64,000 nucleotides of DNA, from assembly GCA_031835245.1 (NCBI GenBank), contig JAVKOQ010000052.1:142001-206000 (forward strand), in the 5' to 3' direction. This DNA comes from Balamuthia mandrillaris (lineage: Eukaryota > Discosea > Longamoebia > Balamuthiidae). The notes under the pieces were generated by a model. That model made no database searches. It had not been told where the DNA came from and saw only the letters and a program-made list of their open reading frames with translations. Position 1 is the first letter of the stretch, and every line of letters starts with the position of its first letter. Of this stretch, positions 53,965 to 64,000 are shown in pieces. The position numbers were made by a program, and so were the translations under genes.

Positions 53965-54695
53965 ATGGTTGCAGAAGCTTGACCAAGGATTATTGGCGCA
54001 CAGTACTCGGTTACGCGTGCTGGCGGACGATTATCGCATTGCGAATAGTTGCAGCAGAGGAGCGTAACGGAGAGCTGTGAGGAGAGGCACTGCGGGGCGT
54101 CAACAGCTTCCAGCTGGCGGGCTACCCGCTCCTGAAGATGTAAAACATCCCGGCAAGGAGTTGCACAACACGAGAAGCAAACGACAACAGCCAAGAATGA
54201 TCTACGCCCTTGGAGAAGCTGGCTTTATCTTTGCAACAGACAAGATGTGGTGTAAACAAACAACGCTTCGCCTTCAGGCTTCATATGATAGTTTGTATAA
54301 ACAATTGTAAGCGTTACACAGGTCATTAAAATCTCCCCTAATCGCCACATTTTCTCCTTTGGGCGGGGTGGTTGCTGTGCGAAAGGTGCGACCCCCATCC
54401 AATGGCGCGATAGGCCAGGCAAAAACACCACTTTCCACAGAGTTGCTTGCCGCATTCCCACGGTTTGCACCCGCTTTTCTTTCGATTCTCTGCCTCTTGG
54501 AGAAGCGGGGAGCTCGCGGGCTCTTTCATTTCATCTTATCGTAGATTTATTATTCATTTGTTTTTTTGTTTTCTTCATTATTTTATTTATTATTTATTAT
54601 TTCACAGTTTTTGTTTTATTGTGCTCATCCACAACCACCACAACAGAACGAAACCCACTTTTATATTTTTTTTATTTAAATAAAAAAAAAAACGA

Positions 54696-55202
54696 ATGAA
54701 GCGCTTTCTCCAGTCCTATCGTTCTTCTCGAGCGGCAGCCGCTCAACATCAGCACCAACAGCACACACGCTCCTCGCTCTTGGGCTTGTTTGCCTCGGCT
54801 TGTCCCGCTGCTCCAAAACTGACAACGGCGCAACGCAGGGAACACTCTTCGTGGCAACCCCCGCAACAGGAGGTCTTTTATGACTTTGACTATGCCGATG
54901 AGGACCCGCAAAGGGCCGGCATGGGCCGAGGCTACGGAGACCCTCCACCCAAACTGCATCCCTCCCGCCAGAACAAAGAGCTCCTGGAAGAGGAAGTGGC
55001 TTGGGTGAGAGGAGAAGACCAGGGAGCGCACGTGAGCGTGACCGGCCAGAGCAGAACGATGATGATGGACGATGGAGATACGGATGAAGTGGCTAGGGAG
55101 AGGCATAGGCAGGAGGACATCGCCAGGGCCAACGAGCTCAAAGCAACCATTGGAAGTCATCCCGAGGAGGAAGATAGCGATGAAATGGAAGATCGAGCTT
55201 AG
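54696..55202 (+). CDS. Small hypothetical protein, possible mitochondrial leader
   Basis: A single-exon frame of 168 residues. The start MKRFLQSYRSSRAAAAQHQH, followed by SSLLGLFASACPAAP, is basic/hydroxylated and could be a mitochondrial presequence. The middle has QEVFYDFDYADEDPQRAGMG and RQNKELLEEEVAWVRGED; the end is acidic and helical. No family recognised. A/T-rich promoter-like DNA precedes it and the converging PECR gene stops 234 bp downstream, consistent with a real short gene. Confidence 0.5.
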   Translation: MKRFLQSYRSSRAAAAQHQHQQHTRSSLLGLFASACPAAPKLTTAQRREHSSWQPPQQEVFYDFDYADEDPQRAGMGRGYGDPPPKLHPSRQNKELLEEEVAWVRGEDQGAHVSVTGQSRTMMMDDGDTDEVARERHRQEDIARANELKATIGSHPEEEDSDEMEDRA

Positions 55203-55436
55203 AGAGAAGAGAGTGTGAGAGGGTGGAGAGAGATAGAAATGGGGGACGAAGGAGCAGGAGGGGTGGGAGAGAGGAGAAGAAGTATACTTGTAAAAACATA
55301 TAACTATTTTTGAGATGAATGTAAATAGTTGAGCTGTTAGACAAAACAGAAGAAAGTTACGGAGAAAGAAATGAAATTATAGAATACAAAGAAATAATGA
55401 AAAAAGAGAATGGGCTTACTGTTTGCAGCGACAAGA

Positions 55437-55850
55437 TCACAAGTTAGCCTTTGCTGCTTGTGCGAATGGGTCATAAGAATCCCCCCATAGCGAAGCGCCT
55501 CCATCCACCAGAAAAGTCTACATGGAACTGTTAGCGCTAATGTACGTGCTTCTCTCGCTGATTGTTGAGAACAAATAGTACCTGTCCCGTAATAAAAGAC
55601 GCCAACGGACTTGCCAAAAAGGTAACCAAGTGAGTGACCTCATCGGGAGTGCCCACTCGTTTCAATGGGGAACTGGCCGCCGCCGCCTCGATGAACTCCT
55701 TGGGATAGCGCTGCGTGCCACTGCTACGAATGACGCCCGGAGCCACAGCATTCACGTGAATGGAGTAAGGACTCCACTCCACTGCCAATGTCTTTGTCAT
55801 GTTCTTCATTTATGGCATTTAAGTAGAGTTGAGCAAAACAGAGAAGGAGC

Positions 55851-55883
<33 letters not shown>

Positions 55884-57076
55884 CGAACCTCAACACCAGC
55901 TCTGGCGGCTCCTGTGTGCACCATTCCAGGAAAGCCTCGTGTGACGACAGCGGTGATGTTGACGATCTTTCCTTTCCGTTGTGGTATCATGCAAAGTGTT
56001 GCCACTGCATGCGTTACGTTCCTTGTGCATTGAAAAGAAAGAAAGTGTTACTACTGAAATGTAGAAACGAGAGGAGAAAAAGAATGTACCATGTGCCTAT
56101 CAAATTGTTTCGAATGACTGCCGTGAAACTGGAGAGGAGAGAGGATGAGCAGAACGAAAAAGAGAAGCTGAGAAGTGTAAAAGAGGCAAGTAGAAAACCC
56201 TTTCGATGTCAAAAAAGAGGCATTAATGGGAAACTGCCTTTTGAGCGCAGAAAACAAACGTCAGTCTGAGAGAAAGAGAGGGCGTGGAGAGAGGGGAGAA
56301 GAGGGAGCAGAGAGGAGAGAGCAGAGAGCAGAGAGCAGAGAGGAGAGAGCAGAGAGCAGAGAGCAGAGAGCAGAGAGCAGAGAGGAGAGAGCAGAGAGCA
56401 GAGAGCAGAGAGCAGAGAGCAGAGACAGAGAGGAGAGAGCAGAGAGCAGAGAGCAGAGAGCAGACAGAGAGGAGAGAGCAGAGAGCAGAGAGCAGAGAGC
56501 AGAGAGCAGAGAGCAGAGAGCAGAGAGCAGAGAGCAGAGAGCAGAGAGCAGAGAGCAGAGAGCAGAGAGCAGAGAGCAGAGAGCAGCAGAGGGAGGTGAG
56601 AGTAGTGAAGCAAAGAGCAGAGAAGCAGAGAGCAAACCCGCCAGCACAGTTAATGAGTATGGAAACAGGACCCAAGTTCTCAACGACCATCTCCACGAAC
56701 CGCTTCACCGTCTCATATTCGCGAATGTCGCACGCTGCATAAACCACCGAAGCGCCGGCGACCTCCTTCCGAAGCTCCTCCGCCGTTTCCTTGAGGACGT
56801 TCTCCCTCCGCCCACAGATGGCCACCTTGGCCCCCAGAGAGACGAGCTCGTGAGCTATGGTCTTGCCAATGCCAGTACCGCCTTTGTAGTCGCAATCGCA
56901 GAAGAGAAACAAAAAAAAGTGACGAGAAAAAAAGATCAGGCAAACCAAAAACAAAAAGAAAGGACAGGCGCAGATGTACCTCCAGTGACAATGGCTACTT
57001 CTCCTTTGAGCAGGTCATCCACAAAGGCCTTTGAAAGCGAAAGAGGACCGATTTGTTGGGTTGCTTTGTCGTTCAT
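55437..57076 (-). CDS. PECR: Peroxisomal trans-2-enoyl-CoA reductase-like SDR with C-terminal KANL
   Basis: NADPH-dependent short-chain dehydrogenase of fatty-acid metabolism. Seven exons: 57076-56980, 56881-56638, 56237-56199, 56128-56090, 56021-55889, 55803-55582, 55517-55437, in frame, 284 residues. Cofactor site TGGGTGIGK (31-39) and SILINCAGG are clear. PECR-specific stretches are GFPGMVHTGAARAGV, MTKTLAVEWSP, NAVAPGVI and SPLASFITGQ; as in human PECR the usual SDR Tyr-x3-Lys is replaced by a His-x3-x-Arg pattern. Two consecutive 39-nt exons encode QFPINASFLTSKG and TAVIRNNLIGTW. The protein ends AAKANL; KANL is the peroxisomal targeting signal of human catalase, so peroxisomal import is likely. 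Intron 2 is a GAGAGCA satellite. Confidence 0.9.
56285..56590. repeat. (GAGAGCA)n heptamer satellite in a PECR intron
   Basis: About 40 GAGAGCA units with occasional GAGAGGA and GACAGA variants inside intron 56238-56637. Both strands show long spurious frames (ESREQRA-type; LCSLLSA-type). Confidence 0.93.
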
Positions 57077-57676
57077 CTCTTTACTTTTTTTTTGGACACT
57101 TCTCAATCAAAAAAATAAAATTAAAATAATCTGTTTAGATACGGAGTCGAACCGGTGATCCTCCCCAAATGGTGCACAAAACGTGCAGGTTAGTTGCACG
57201 TCCACCCTTGCTGATTTGGGTGCTAGCAATAGAGAGAAAATTCTGTCCAAACCTATCCCAGCAATTTTTACAGGGTGGCCTTGTTGTGGATCCGTGGGCA
57301 TAGATCTTCGGCCGGACAGGCCCCACCAATTCGCAAAGAGCAGGTGTCCGTTTGGCGAACTGTTGTTGTTTCCGCTTTGAGCCCCTTTTTTTTTTTGGTT
57401 GCAACATATATTGCGGAGAGGTTCGGGGGGGGGAGGAGAGGAGAGGGAAAGGAGCCCCAACGAAAGAGAGGAACCCCAACGGTTTCTACTACTGCTACTC
57501 TGTATTTTTTTGTATTTCCTGCCAGACCTCTCCCTTCACAAGCAGCCTGTTTTTGCTTTTGTTCTTTAGGATCGCTCTTCCGAGGAAGCTTTTGGGACAC
57601 CCTTTGCATAGCCGACAGAGAAGCAGGAGCCGACGCGAAGTAACCACGGAAGAGGACGTCAGATGCGTTGTTCCAG
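57077..57676. promoter_or_regulatory. Divergent spacer between PECR-like and talin/fimbrin-like genes
   Basis: 600 bp holding both promoters. A GAGTCGAACC block at 57144 looks like an antisense tRNA T-arm but does not complete a cloverleaf. Includes a poly-G run at 57425-57433. No gene recognised. Confidence 0.35.
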
Positions 57677-60600
57677 ATGGCAAACAAAACGATTACGGTG
57701 AGGATTCGTTTGGTTGAAGCTCAGCTGTTCAAGAAGTTTAACTTCCCCAGACGGCTACGAGGTACGGTGTCCTTTCTTTTTCTGTATCACTCGGTTGTCT
57801 TCCTAACAATTCTTTGAATGTTTCTTCTTTCTTCTCAAGTTGCGGAAGCTATAAGAGCTATAGCAAAAGCAACACAAGTGAATGAAGTGGACGACTACGG
57901 TTTGTTCCTGCCCCCAAAGGATAAAGATCCTGGAAAATGGATGAATCCTGAGCACTCTCTCGACTCGTACGACCTCATTGACATCAACCAACCAAGACAG
58001 CATGAGATGTTAGCATTTACACCGTTTATGAACGACAGCAATCGCGACGAACGAAGCCAGGTGCGTCATTGTTTCTTTCCCTCTTGCTCTTGCTCTTCCT
58101 CTTCCCCTTGCTTTGTAACCCACGTTTTCCATCAGGGCACCTACAAAGAGTACATAGAGTTCAAGAAGAAGAGCAGGGCATTGAAAGTAAGTCTTTTGGA
58201 CGGCGCCTTCACCGGCATCATTGCCGACGACACCAAAACTGTGGGCGAGCTATGCACCTCCGTACTAGCTCGAATAGGGCCGGAAAACGCCGTGGACCTT
58301 GAAAAGCTCAAAGGAGAAAGGGGAGAAGACAACTGTACCCACGCTTTCTCTTTGTTTCCTCCATTCCGTTCTCTGACACACACACATACATAAAACCACA
58401 GTGGATGTGCTGAATCCGTTGTTGTCGCTGAGAGAGCAGGGCTACACCGGCGACTGCCGTGTGGGTCTCTACAAGGAGAGCGTTGAGGAGAGAGGAGGCT
58501 TCTGTCGCACTCGTTACGGCCTTTACATCCAAGTACGCTCCTTTCCCTTTTGCCGTTATGTTTTTGCTCACGTATGCCTTTCAAACCAAAAGCTGCCATA
58601 CTTTGAGGGCTATCTGTGGCGAAAGCGCGGGGAGGGCGGCGGTCGCTCCCGCGGGCTGGTCGGCGGGGTGGGCGGCAAATGGAACAAGCAATGGTACGTG
58701 CTGAAGAAGAACAAGCTGCACTACTTCAACCAGCAGGGCCAAAAGCGGGAGAAGGGCAACCTCCCCATGAAGACGGTGCTCTCGGTGGAGCGCGTCACGG
58801 CGCAGACGGCCCAACGCCACCAGATCCACCCCGACAAGTACCAGCGGGGCGCCCTCTTTGCGCTCTACACCCCCGACCGCACGTTCTTCTTCCTGGCGGA
58901 GGATGCCTACGCCATGGAGAAGTGGGTGGCGCGGTTGGAGGAGGCCCGGCGGATGTTTGGCCAGAAGGCCATTGTCTACCTCCCCGCCATACCGGAGGAG
59001 AAGAAGACGTGGGGGCAGTTGGTGGAGACTAGAGACAGAAGAAGTTCGAGTAAGTCTTTTCACGTTCTTCTGTTGTGGCTTTATTTCCTTCGATCTTTAT
59101 CCTTCATTCTTGTTCTTGTTCTAGTTCTCGTTCTTTTTCTTCTTGTTCTTCTTCTTCTTTTTCTTCTTCTTGTTCTTCTTCTTCTTCTTCTTGTTCTTCT
59201 TCTTCTTCTTCTTCTTCTTCTTCTTCTTCTTGTTCTTGTTCTTGTTCTTGTTCTTGTTCTTGTTCTTGTTCTTGTTCTTGTTCTTCTTCTTCTTCTTCTT
59301 CTTCTTCTTCTTGTTCTTCTTGTTCTTGTTCTTCTTCTTCTTCTTCTTCTTCTTCTTCTTCTTCTTGTTCTTCTTCTTCTTTCATTACATTATTTTTTTC
59401 TAACTCTCAATAACTCATGCAGGTTGGATAGAAGGAAGAGCGTTGAGGTTTTGTGCTACAGAAGGAGCTCCGAACTCTCCACGACCGCCGTTGGACATCA
59501 GGGCTGGAGGTAGCACCAACGAACAACAGGAAAGCAGTGAGAAAGGTGGGCAAGGCCATGCAAGCCAAGTGGTTGTGGAACAGGAGGAAGATCAAGAGGT
59601 GGTGGTCGTGCGTGGAAAGTCTTCCTCCTCTTCAACAACACTTCGTCCTTCTTCCTCCTCTTCCTCTTCCGCCTCGTTATCTCCAAAGACGTTCACAGCT
59701 GCAACATCGTCGGTCGCTGCCTCAACAACAAAGACAGCTCAAAATGTATGGGAAGAAGAGCAAGAAGAGAGCTTCACCTCCGGAGGCGGTGCCGATGATG
59801 ACGACTTCACCTCCACGGACTACGATGTGGTGGGCATGGTCGTCAGCGAGAGCGAAGGAGAGGATGACTCCATGTCCCTCTCCCTCTCTTCCTCTTCTTC
59901 TGCCACCTCCACCACCAAACAACAACAAAAACAACAACAAACAAGGGTCTTGTTGTCCCCAAAGAAGCTACCAGGAGAGGTGGACGAAGAAGCGATAACG
60001 GAGGAAGGAGGCATCACGTTTAGGGCTTCGGATGAAGAAGAGGATGAAGATGGTAACAGGGAAGTGGACGAAGTGGACTTTGTGGATTACTATAGCAACA
60101 GCAACGAGGCCATAGCAGAGGAAGAACCAAAGTCGCGCACTGGAAGCATTCCACAAATCATTCGCCCTTTCGCCAGACAAGAAGAGAACGAACGGACTGA
60201 AGAAGGCCAACCAAGCAAGAAAAAGAAGGAGACCGCAAAGAAGAAGAAGAAAAAGAGAAGCAAATCAACAACAGATGAGGAGGGCAACACGGAAAACAGC
60301 AAGAGCAGCAAAAAGAAGAACGCGCAAAAGGAATACCGCGAGGAGAGAGCCAGTCAAGCAGAGAGTGCTAGCGGCAAAACGTCGCCTTCACCACACGACT
60401 CTTTGGTCATAAAACAACGCAGAAAGAGCAAAACAGTCACCGTCACCGACACAGAGAGGTTCTTCCATCTCCTCTCCCTTCTCTCTGTTTCTATCTTCTT
60501 TAGATTGGAATGCTTATCTTTACACATGTTTATGTTCGTCATAGCAAAACTGCAGATCGTTTTGTGCGGGGACAAAAAATTGGGATGCGCCAAGCCGAAG

Positions 60601-63600
60601 GCATGTTAATTGCCAAACCAAGAGCTCGTCTAGGCTCTGCTCGTGGGCAGATGACATCTCCCTCGGCCAGCTCGTTGGCTTCTCTTTCTACGTCTGCACC
60701 ATCGCTTCCAACCTCTTTATCGTCTCCTTCATTGACTTCTGGCTCTTCACCTTCTTCGTCTCCTTCATCGCCATCTACTACTTCAATTTCTCCATCTTCT
60801 TCTCGTCTTGTTGAAAAGAGTAATTTCTAACTCCTTTCTCGTTTGTCTCTTTCTTTTCTTTCTTGCTTCTCCTCTCCCTTGTTCCTTCCGTCTTATTTTA
60901 TTTTTTATTTTTTGGAGCTTTCTAACAAGTTCGAATATACCTAGATGAAGGAGTGGCTTTGTCACTAACTGCGAAGAAGAATGTGACCTCATTGAAGAAA
61001 ACAGGCGTCGTTGGCAAACCTATCAAACGACGCTCTCTTGCCACATCGCCTCGGCTTTCTCCTTCTCCCTCTCTTTCTTCTTCTCCCCCTCTTTCTTCTC
61101 ATTCTTCTTCTTCTCCTTCTTCTTGTTCTTCTTCTTGTTCTTCTTCTTCTTCTTCTTCTTCTTCTTCTTCTTCTTCTGCTTCTTCTTCTTCTCTCGCAAA
61201 GATCGACAATTGTGAAGACGAACTTGATCCATTGCTGCACATACAACAAAGAGGAGATCTGGACAGGGCCACAAACGACGCAACCCTGCACGTCACGCAA
61301 AGCGGCGAACAATCTCCTTCTATGGAAAATACCGACTTTAAAGAACATGCAAAGGCAGGACAAGAGCAACACACGCCAAAGGAAGAAGAGAAGGGGCATA
61401 ATGGACCAGAAATGGCGAGCTTGACAGAAGAACAAACTCACCAAACAGAAGAGAATGCAAAGCACAACGTGCAAATGGAAGAACTTCAACAATCGGAGCA
61501 TAAAGCAATAGAGAATGCAGTTGTGTTGGAGGAAGAGAAAGAAGAAGACGATACTCTGTTGCTTAAAACGTTTCTGGAGGGTCATCCATGTCTTAACGTT
61601 CGCTCCCGAAAGGTTTCGCCATGGAAAATATTTGAGGTTTTTTCCTCCTCCTCTTTACTTCTCTGTGAAAACCCTTTATCTCTCTTGTTTTCTTCTTCTT
61701 TAGCCTTGCTTTTTTGCTCTGATTGTTAGAATGACCATTTGTCCCACCTTTATTTTTAGCACTTAATGCTGAAAGTGGTGAATCCAGAACACTTTCCAGA
61801 AGTGGTGACATTAGCAACGGAGACAACAGCAGGACAACATAATAGCACAAAACTTTCGACCATGGAACGGCTCTCTCCACGGGACATTTTATTGCAGTGG
61901 TTTCAACTGCATATGACAAAGCTGCAAAGCACAACCCCGAACGGACTAGAAGAAGAGATAACAACTCTCAACAGCCTCAAAGAGATTCGTCCGAAACATT
62001 TGTTGGCACTTTTGAAAGCTTTGTTGCCCAGGTTCTACTTTGACGAGGAGAAGACTGCTGCCATTCGTAACCACGAAAAGGAAAATGACGAACTGATCTC
62101 AGCACGGTTCCTTCTCGATGAGCTGAAACGCATTTTTGGAGTCACTGTCGTCTCTGCCAACCAACTGGCAGCAAGAAGCGAAAGCTCAATCGTGGTTTTG
62201 GTTTGCGTTCTCTTCACTGTGAGCACGAATCTTTGTCCGTCGTTGTCATCTTCGAAGGAAGATGAAGGAAAGAACGGAGAAGAAGGACAAGCAAATGAAC
62301 CGCGAACGATTACCGAAAATGCATTGCAAACGTTACTTTCGGTCGAAACATTGCATGCAATGGCAGCCAGCAGAGAAAAAGAAGAGCAACGCTTTTTGCT
62401 TGAAATGTCATCTTCTGCTACCGGAGGAGAATATCTGACGATGTTGATGAAATGGACCAACTTTCTCCTTCAAAGAAACAGCAATGCCAATGCAAAGCAC
62501 AAGATGGAAGCAGAAGAGAAGGTGAAGGAGGAAGGAAGAGGAAGGAATGAAATACGAAATCTAAGTTTTGATCTGATGGACTGTTCTTGTTACGTTCGAT
62601 TGTTGCACGAACTTTATCCCCACCGTTGCTCTGAGTATTTGTTGGACGGAACTTACACCCCAGCTATTCGAGCCATGAAGGTCATTCAGATGACGCAGAG
62701 ACTTGGTCTGTGGGATTCCATGTTCATGAATGGTTTTGTAACGGTACTGTTTTTGTCACCCAATCCTTTTCTTCTCTTTTCTGCTACACTTGTCTCTACT
62801 CTGCTCTATATTTATTTTTTCAATGTCTCTGAAGTTATTTTGCTTAACATACTCTCCTTTTGTAGGTCGAAAAGTTGATAAGAGGAGACATCTACGCCAA
62901 TACGCTTCTGTTACTGTGCCTAGTAACTTCTCCTCGCGAGCACAAGAACAAGCCCTCCCTCTCCCACATTTCTTCTTCCTCATCTTCTTCTGTATTCTCA
63001 GAAGAAAACAAACTCACTCCAAACGAAGAAGAGCGAAGTGATGTAGAGGTGATGAACAATCCTCAGCAACAACAATCATCACCACAAAAAGAAGACGATG
63101 GATCACCATCAGTCTCACCATCACCACGGTGGGAAGAAGTAGAATCGGCTCTTTTCGCTTTGATCAACGAAGCTCATCCCGAACTGCGTTACCTCTTGTT
63201 TGATGGAGAAGATACTAAACGCGTTCCCACAGCTGACCTCCTCATCGCATGGGTCAATTTCATCCTCCGAAAAGCGAACCACAATTACCAACAAAACAAC
63301 AGCAACCTCAACGCAAGAGGAAGGGGAGAAAGTAATGCATCAGGGACGATGACGATGAGAAAGCCGAGGAACAATACTTTATCCTCATTGACATCATTGC
63401 CAACAATGATGACTGAAAGGACTAAAGAAGGAGAAGAAAAAGAGCGCTCTGGGGAAGCAGGGAAAACGGAAAGGAAAGAAGAAGAACAACCAAAATGGAA
63501 ACCGATCACAAACTTGGATGATGATCTTCGTGATGGAAGAGTTTACTTGAGCTTGCTTCAGCAACTCCACAGCGAACTCGTAGATGCAGAAGACTTGGGA

Positions 63601-64000
63601 CTTCCATCGAAAAAGAACAAAAAACACGAAGATGGCAAAGAGAGAGCAACGGAAGTGCTCCGTCTCGCCGACGAGCTCTTCCAAAAGACGTCATTGAGTT
63701 CTGAGAAGAAAGAGTCTACTGTTCTTCAGAACTTTTACCGTTGCACGTTTTCTCAACAAGTGAACGACGAAGGGCATGACGTTTCATTTATTACGGACGG
63801 CGATTGGGACCTCAATTTGTCTTTTCTGGGTTGCATCTTCGAATTCAGATATCATTCTTCTTCATCTCCTCCTCCTTCTTCCGCTTCAGCGGCAACTGCC
63901 TCTTCATCTCCTCCAACCCTTTGTGACAGCATCTACACTCTCGTCATCTCCCGAAGACAGCTCATGAGCAACTACATCTCCGCCATCATTCTCAACGCTC
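57677..64000 (+). CDS. Talin-like ubiquitin folds + PH + fimbrin-type CH domains, 3' end outside window
   Basis: Ten visible exons: 57677-57761, 57840-58060, 58136-58334, 58402-58532, 58593-59049, 59423-60458, 60545-60819, 60945-61636, 61760-62743, 62866->64000, about 1738 codons, all junctions in frame. Residues 1-100 (TITVRIRLVEAQLF, EVDDYGLFLP) resemble a talin/kindlin F0 ubiquitin fold. ALKVSLLDGAFTGIIADD and TVGELCTSVLARIG resemble F1. A PH domain follows (about 215-345): FEGYLWRKRGEG, WNKQWYVLKKNKLHYF, FFFLAEDAYAMEKWVARLEE. Then about 600 disordered Ser/Glu/Lys residues. The C-terminal part has fimbrin/plastin-type CH segments: ILLQWFQLHMTKL, LLDELKRIFG, LMKWTNFLLQRN, DCSCYVRLLHELYP, LLIAWVNFILRKA, DDDLRDGRVYLSLLQQL. 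Likely a membrane-to-actin linker. CH assignments are firm for the last two, tentative for the first. Confidence 0.78.
59101..59390. repeat. (TTC)n/(TTCTTG)n satellite in an intron of the talin/fimbrin-like gene
   Basis: Fills intron 59050-59422. Same repeat families, in the sense orientation, as in introns of other genes here. Confidence 0.92.

Noticed and set aside
57128-57215. tRNA-like sequence on the minus strand (GGTTCGACTCC B-box match).
   Set aside because: The acceptor ends do not pair, the T-stem has mismatches and the A box is absent, so no cloverleaf forms.

Overview
This window is nuclear DNA from an intron-rich protist. I could resolve 23 convincing protein genes, plus one weak ORF. 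Eighteen genes carry introns, about 97 in all, mostly 50-400 bp, with donors such as GTACGT, GTATGT and GTGCGT and AG acceptors. Many introns are filled with simple repeats. Intergenic spacers are short, down to 22 bp between converging stop codons. The gene set is eukaryotic and cytoskeleton-rich (twinfilin, a fimbrin-type protein, RhoGAP, 14-3-3, USP, Pol I subunit), which suggests an amoeboid lineage. An amoebozoan of the Acanthamoeba/Balamuthia type is my guess and is not proven by the sequence. I saw no rRNA, convincing tRNA, CRISPR array or bacterial operon.

Layout. 1-10.4 kb: RNA polymerase I second subunit (-, C-terminus cut by the window edge), NDUFA8-like complex I subunit (+), CLU-domain protein (-). 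10.7-20.2 kb: gamma-butyrobetaine hydroxylase-like dioxygenase (+), GSTCD-like methyltransferase (-), an eIF4E-family protein with hydrophobic termini (+), ADAT1 (-). 20.6-30.3 kb: 14-3-3 (+), membrane-anchored P-loop ATPase (-), PYROXD2 (+), ParA/MinD-type ATPase (-), orphan ORF (+). 30.7-43.6 kb: EF-hand protein (-), zinc-finger ubiquitin protease (-), SUN-domain SUCO/Slp1-like protein (+), orphan four-helix membrane protein (-). 43.8-50.9 kb: twinfilin (-), Cys/His-rich orphan (+), VOC/glyoxalase-fold protein (-), RhoGAP (+). 50.9-54.7 kb: a gene-poor block of minisatellites, duplicated segments and duplicated micro-exon-like cassettes. 54.7-64 kb: small orphan (+), peroxisomal enoyl-CoA reductase (-), and a very large gene joining talin-like ubiquitin folds, a PH domain and fimbrin-type CH domains (+, runs off the end).

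The genes do not form a pathway. The shared feature is organisation: neighbours alternate strand at 20 of 22 junctions, so almost every promoter is bidirectional and almost every 3' end faces another. Several of those junctions carry palindromes: GTCGAC clusters, CRE/CACGTCA-like sites and long hairpins. Exon coordinates were deduced by hand from reading frame, splice dinucleotides and family alignment; most close exactly in frame, but individual junctions may be off by a few bases.
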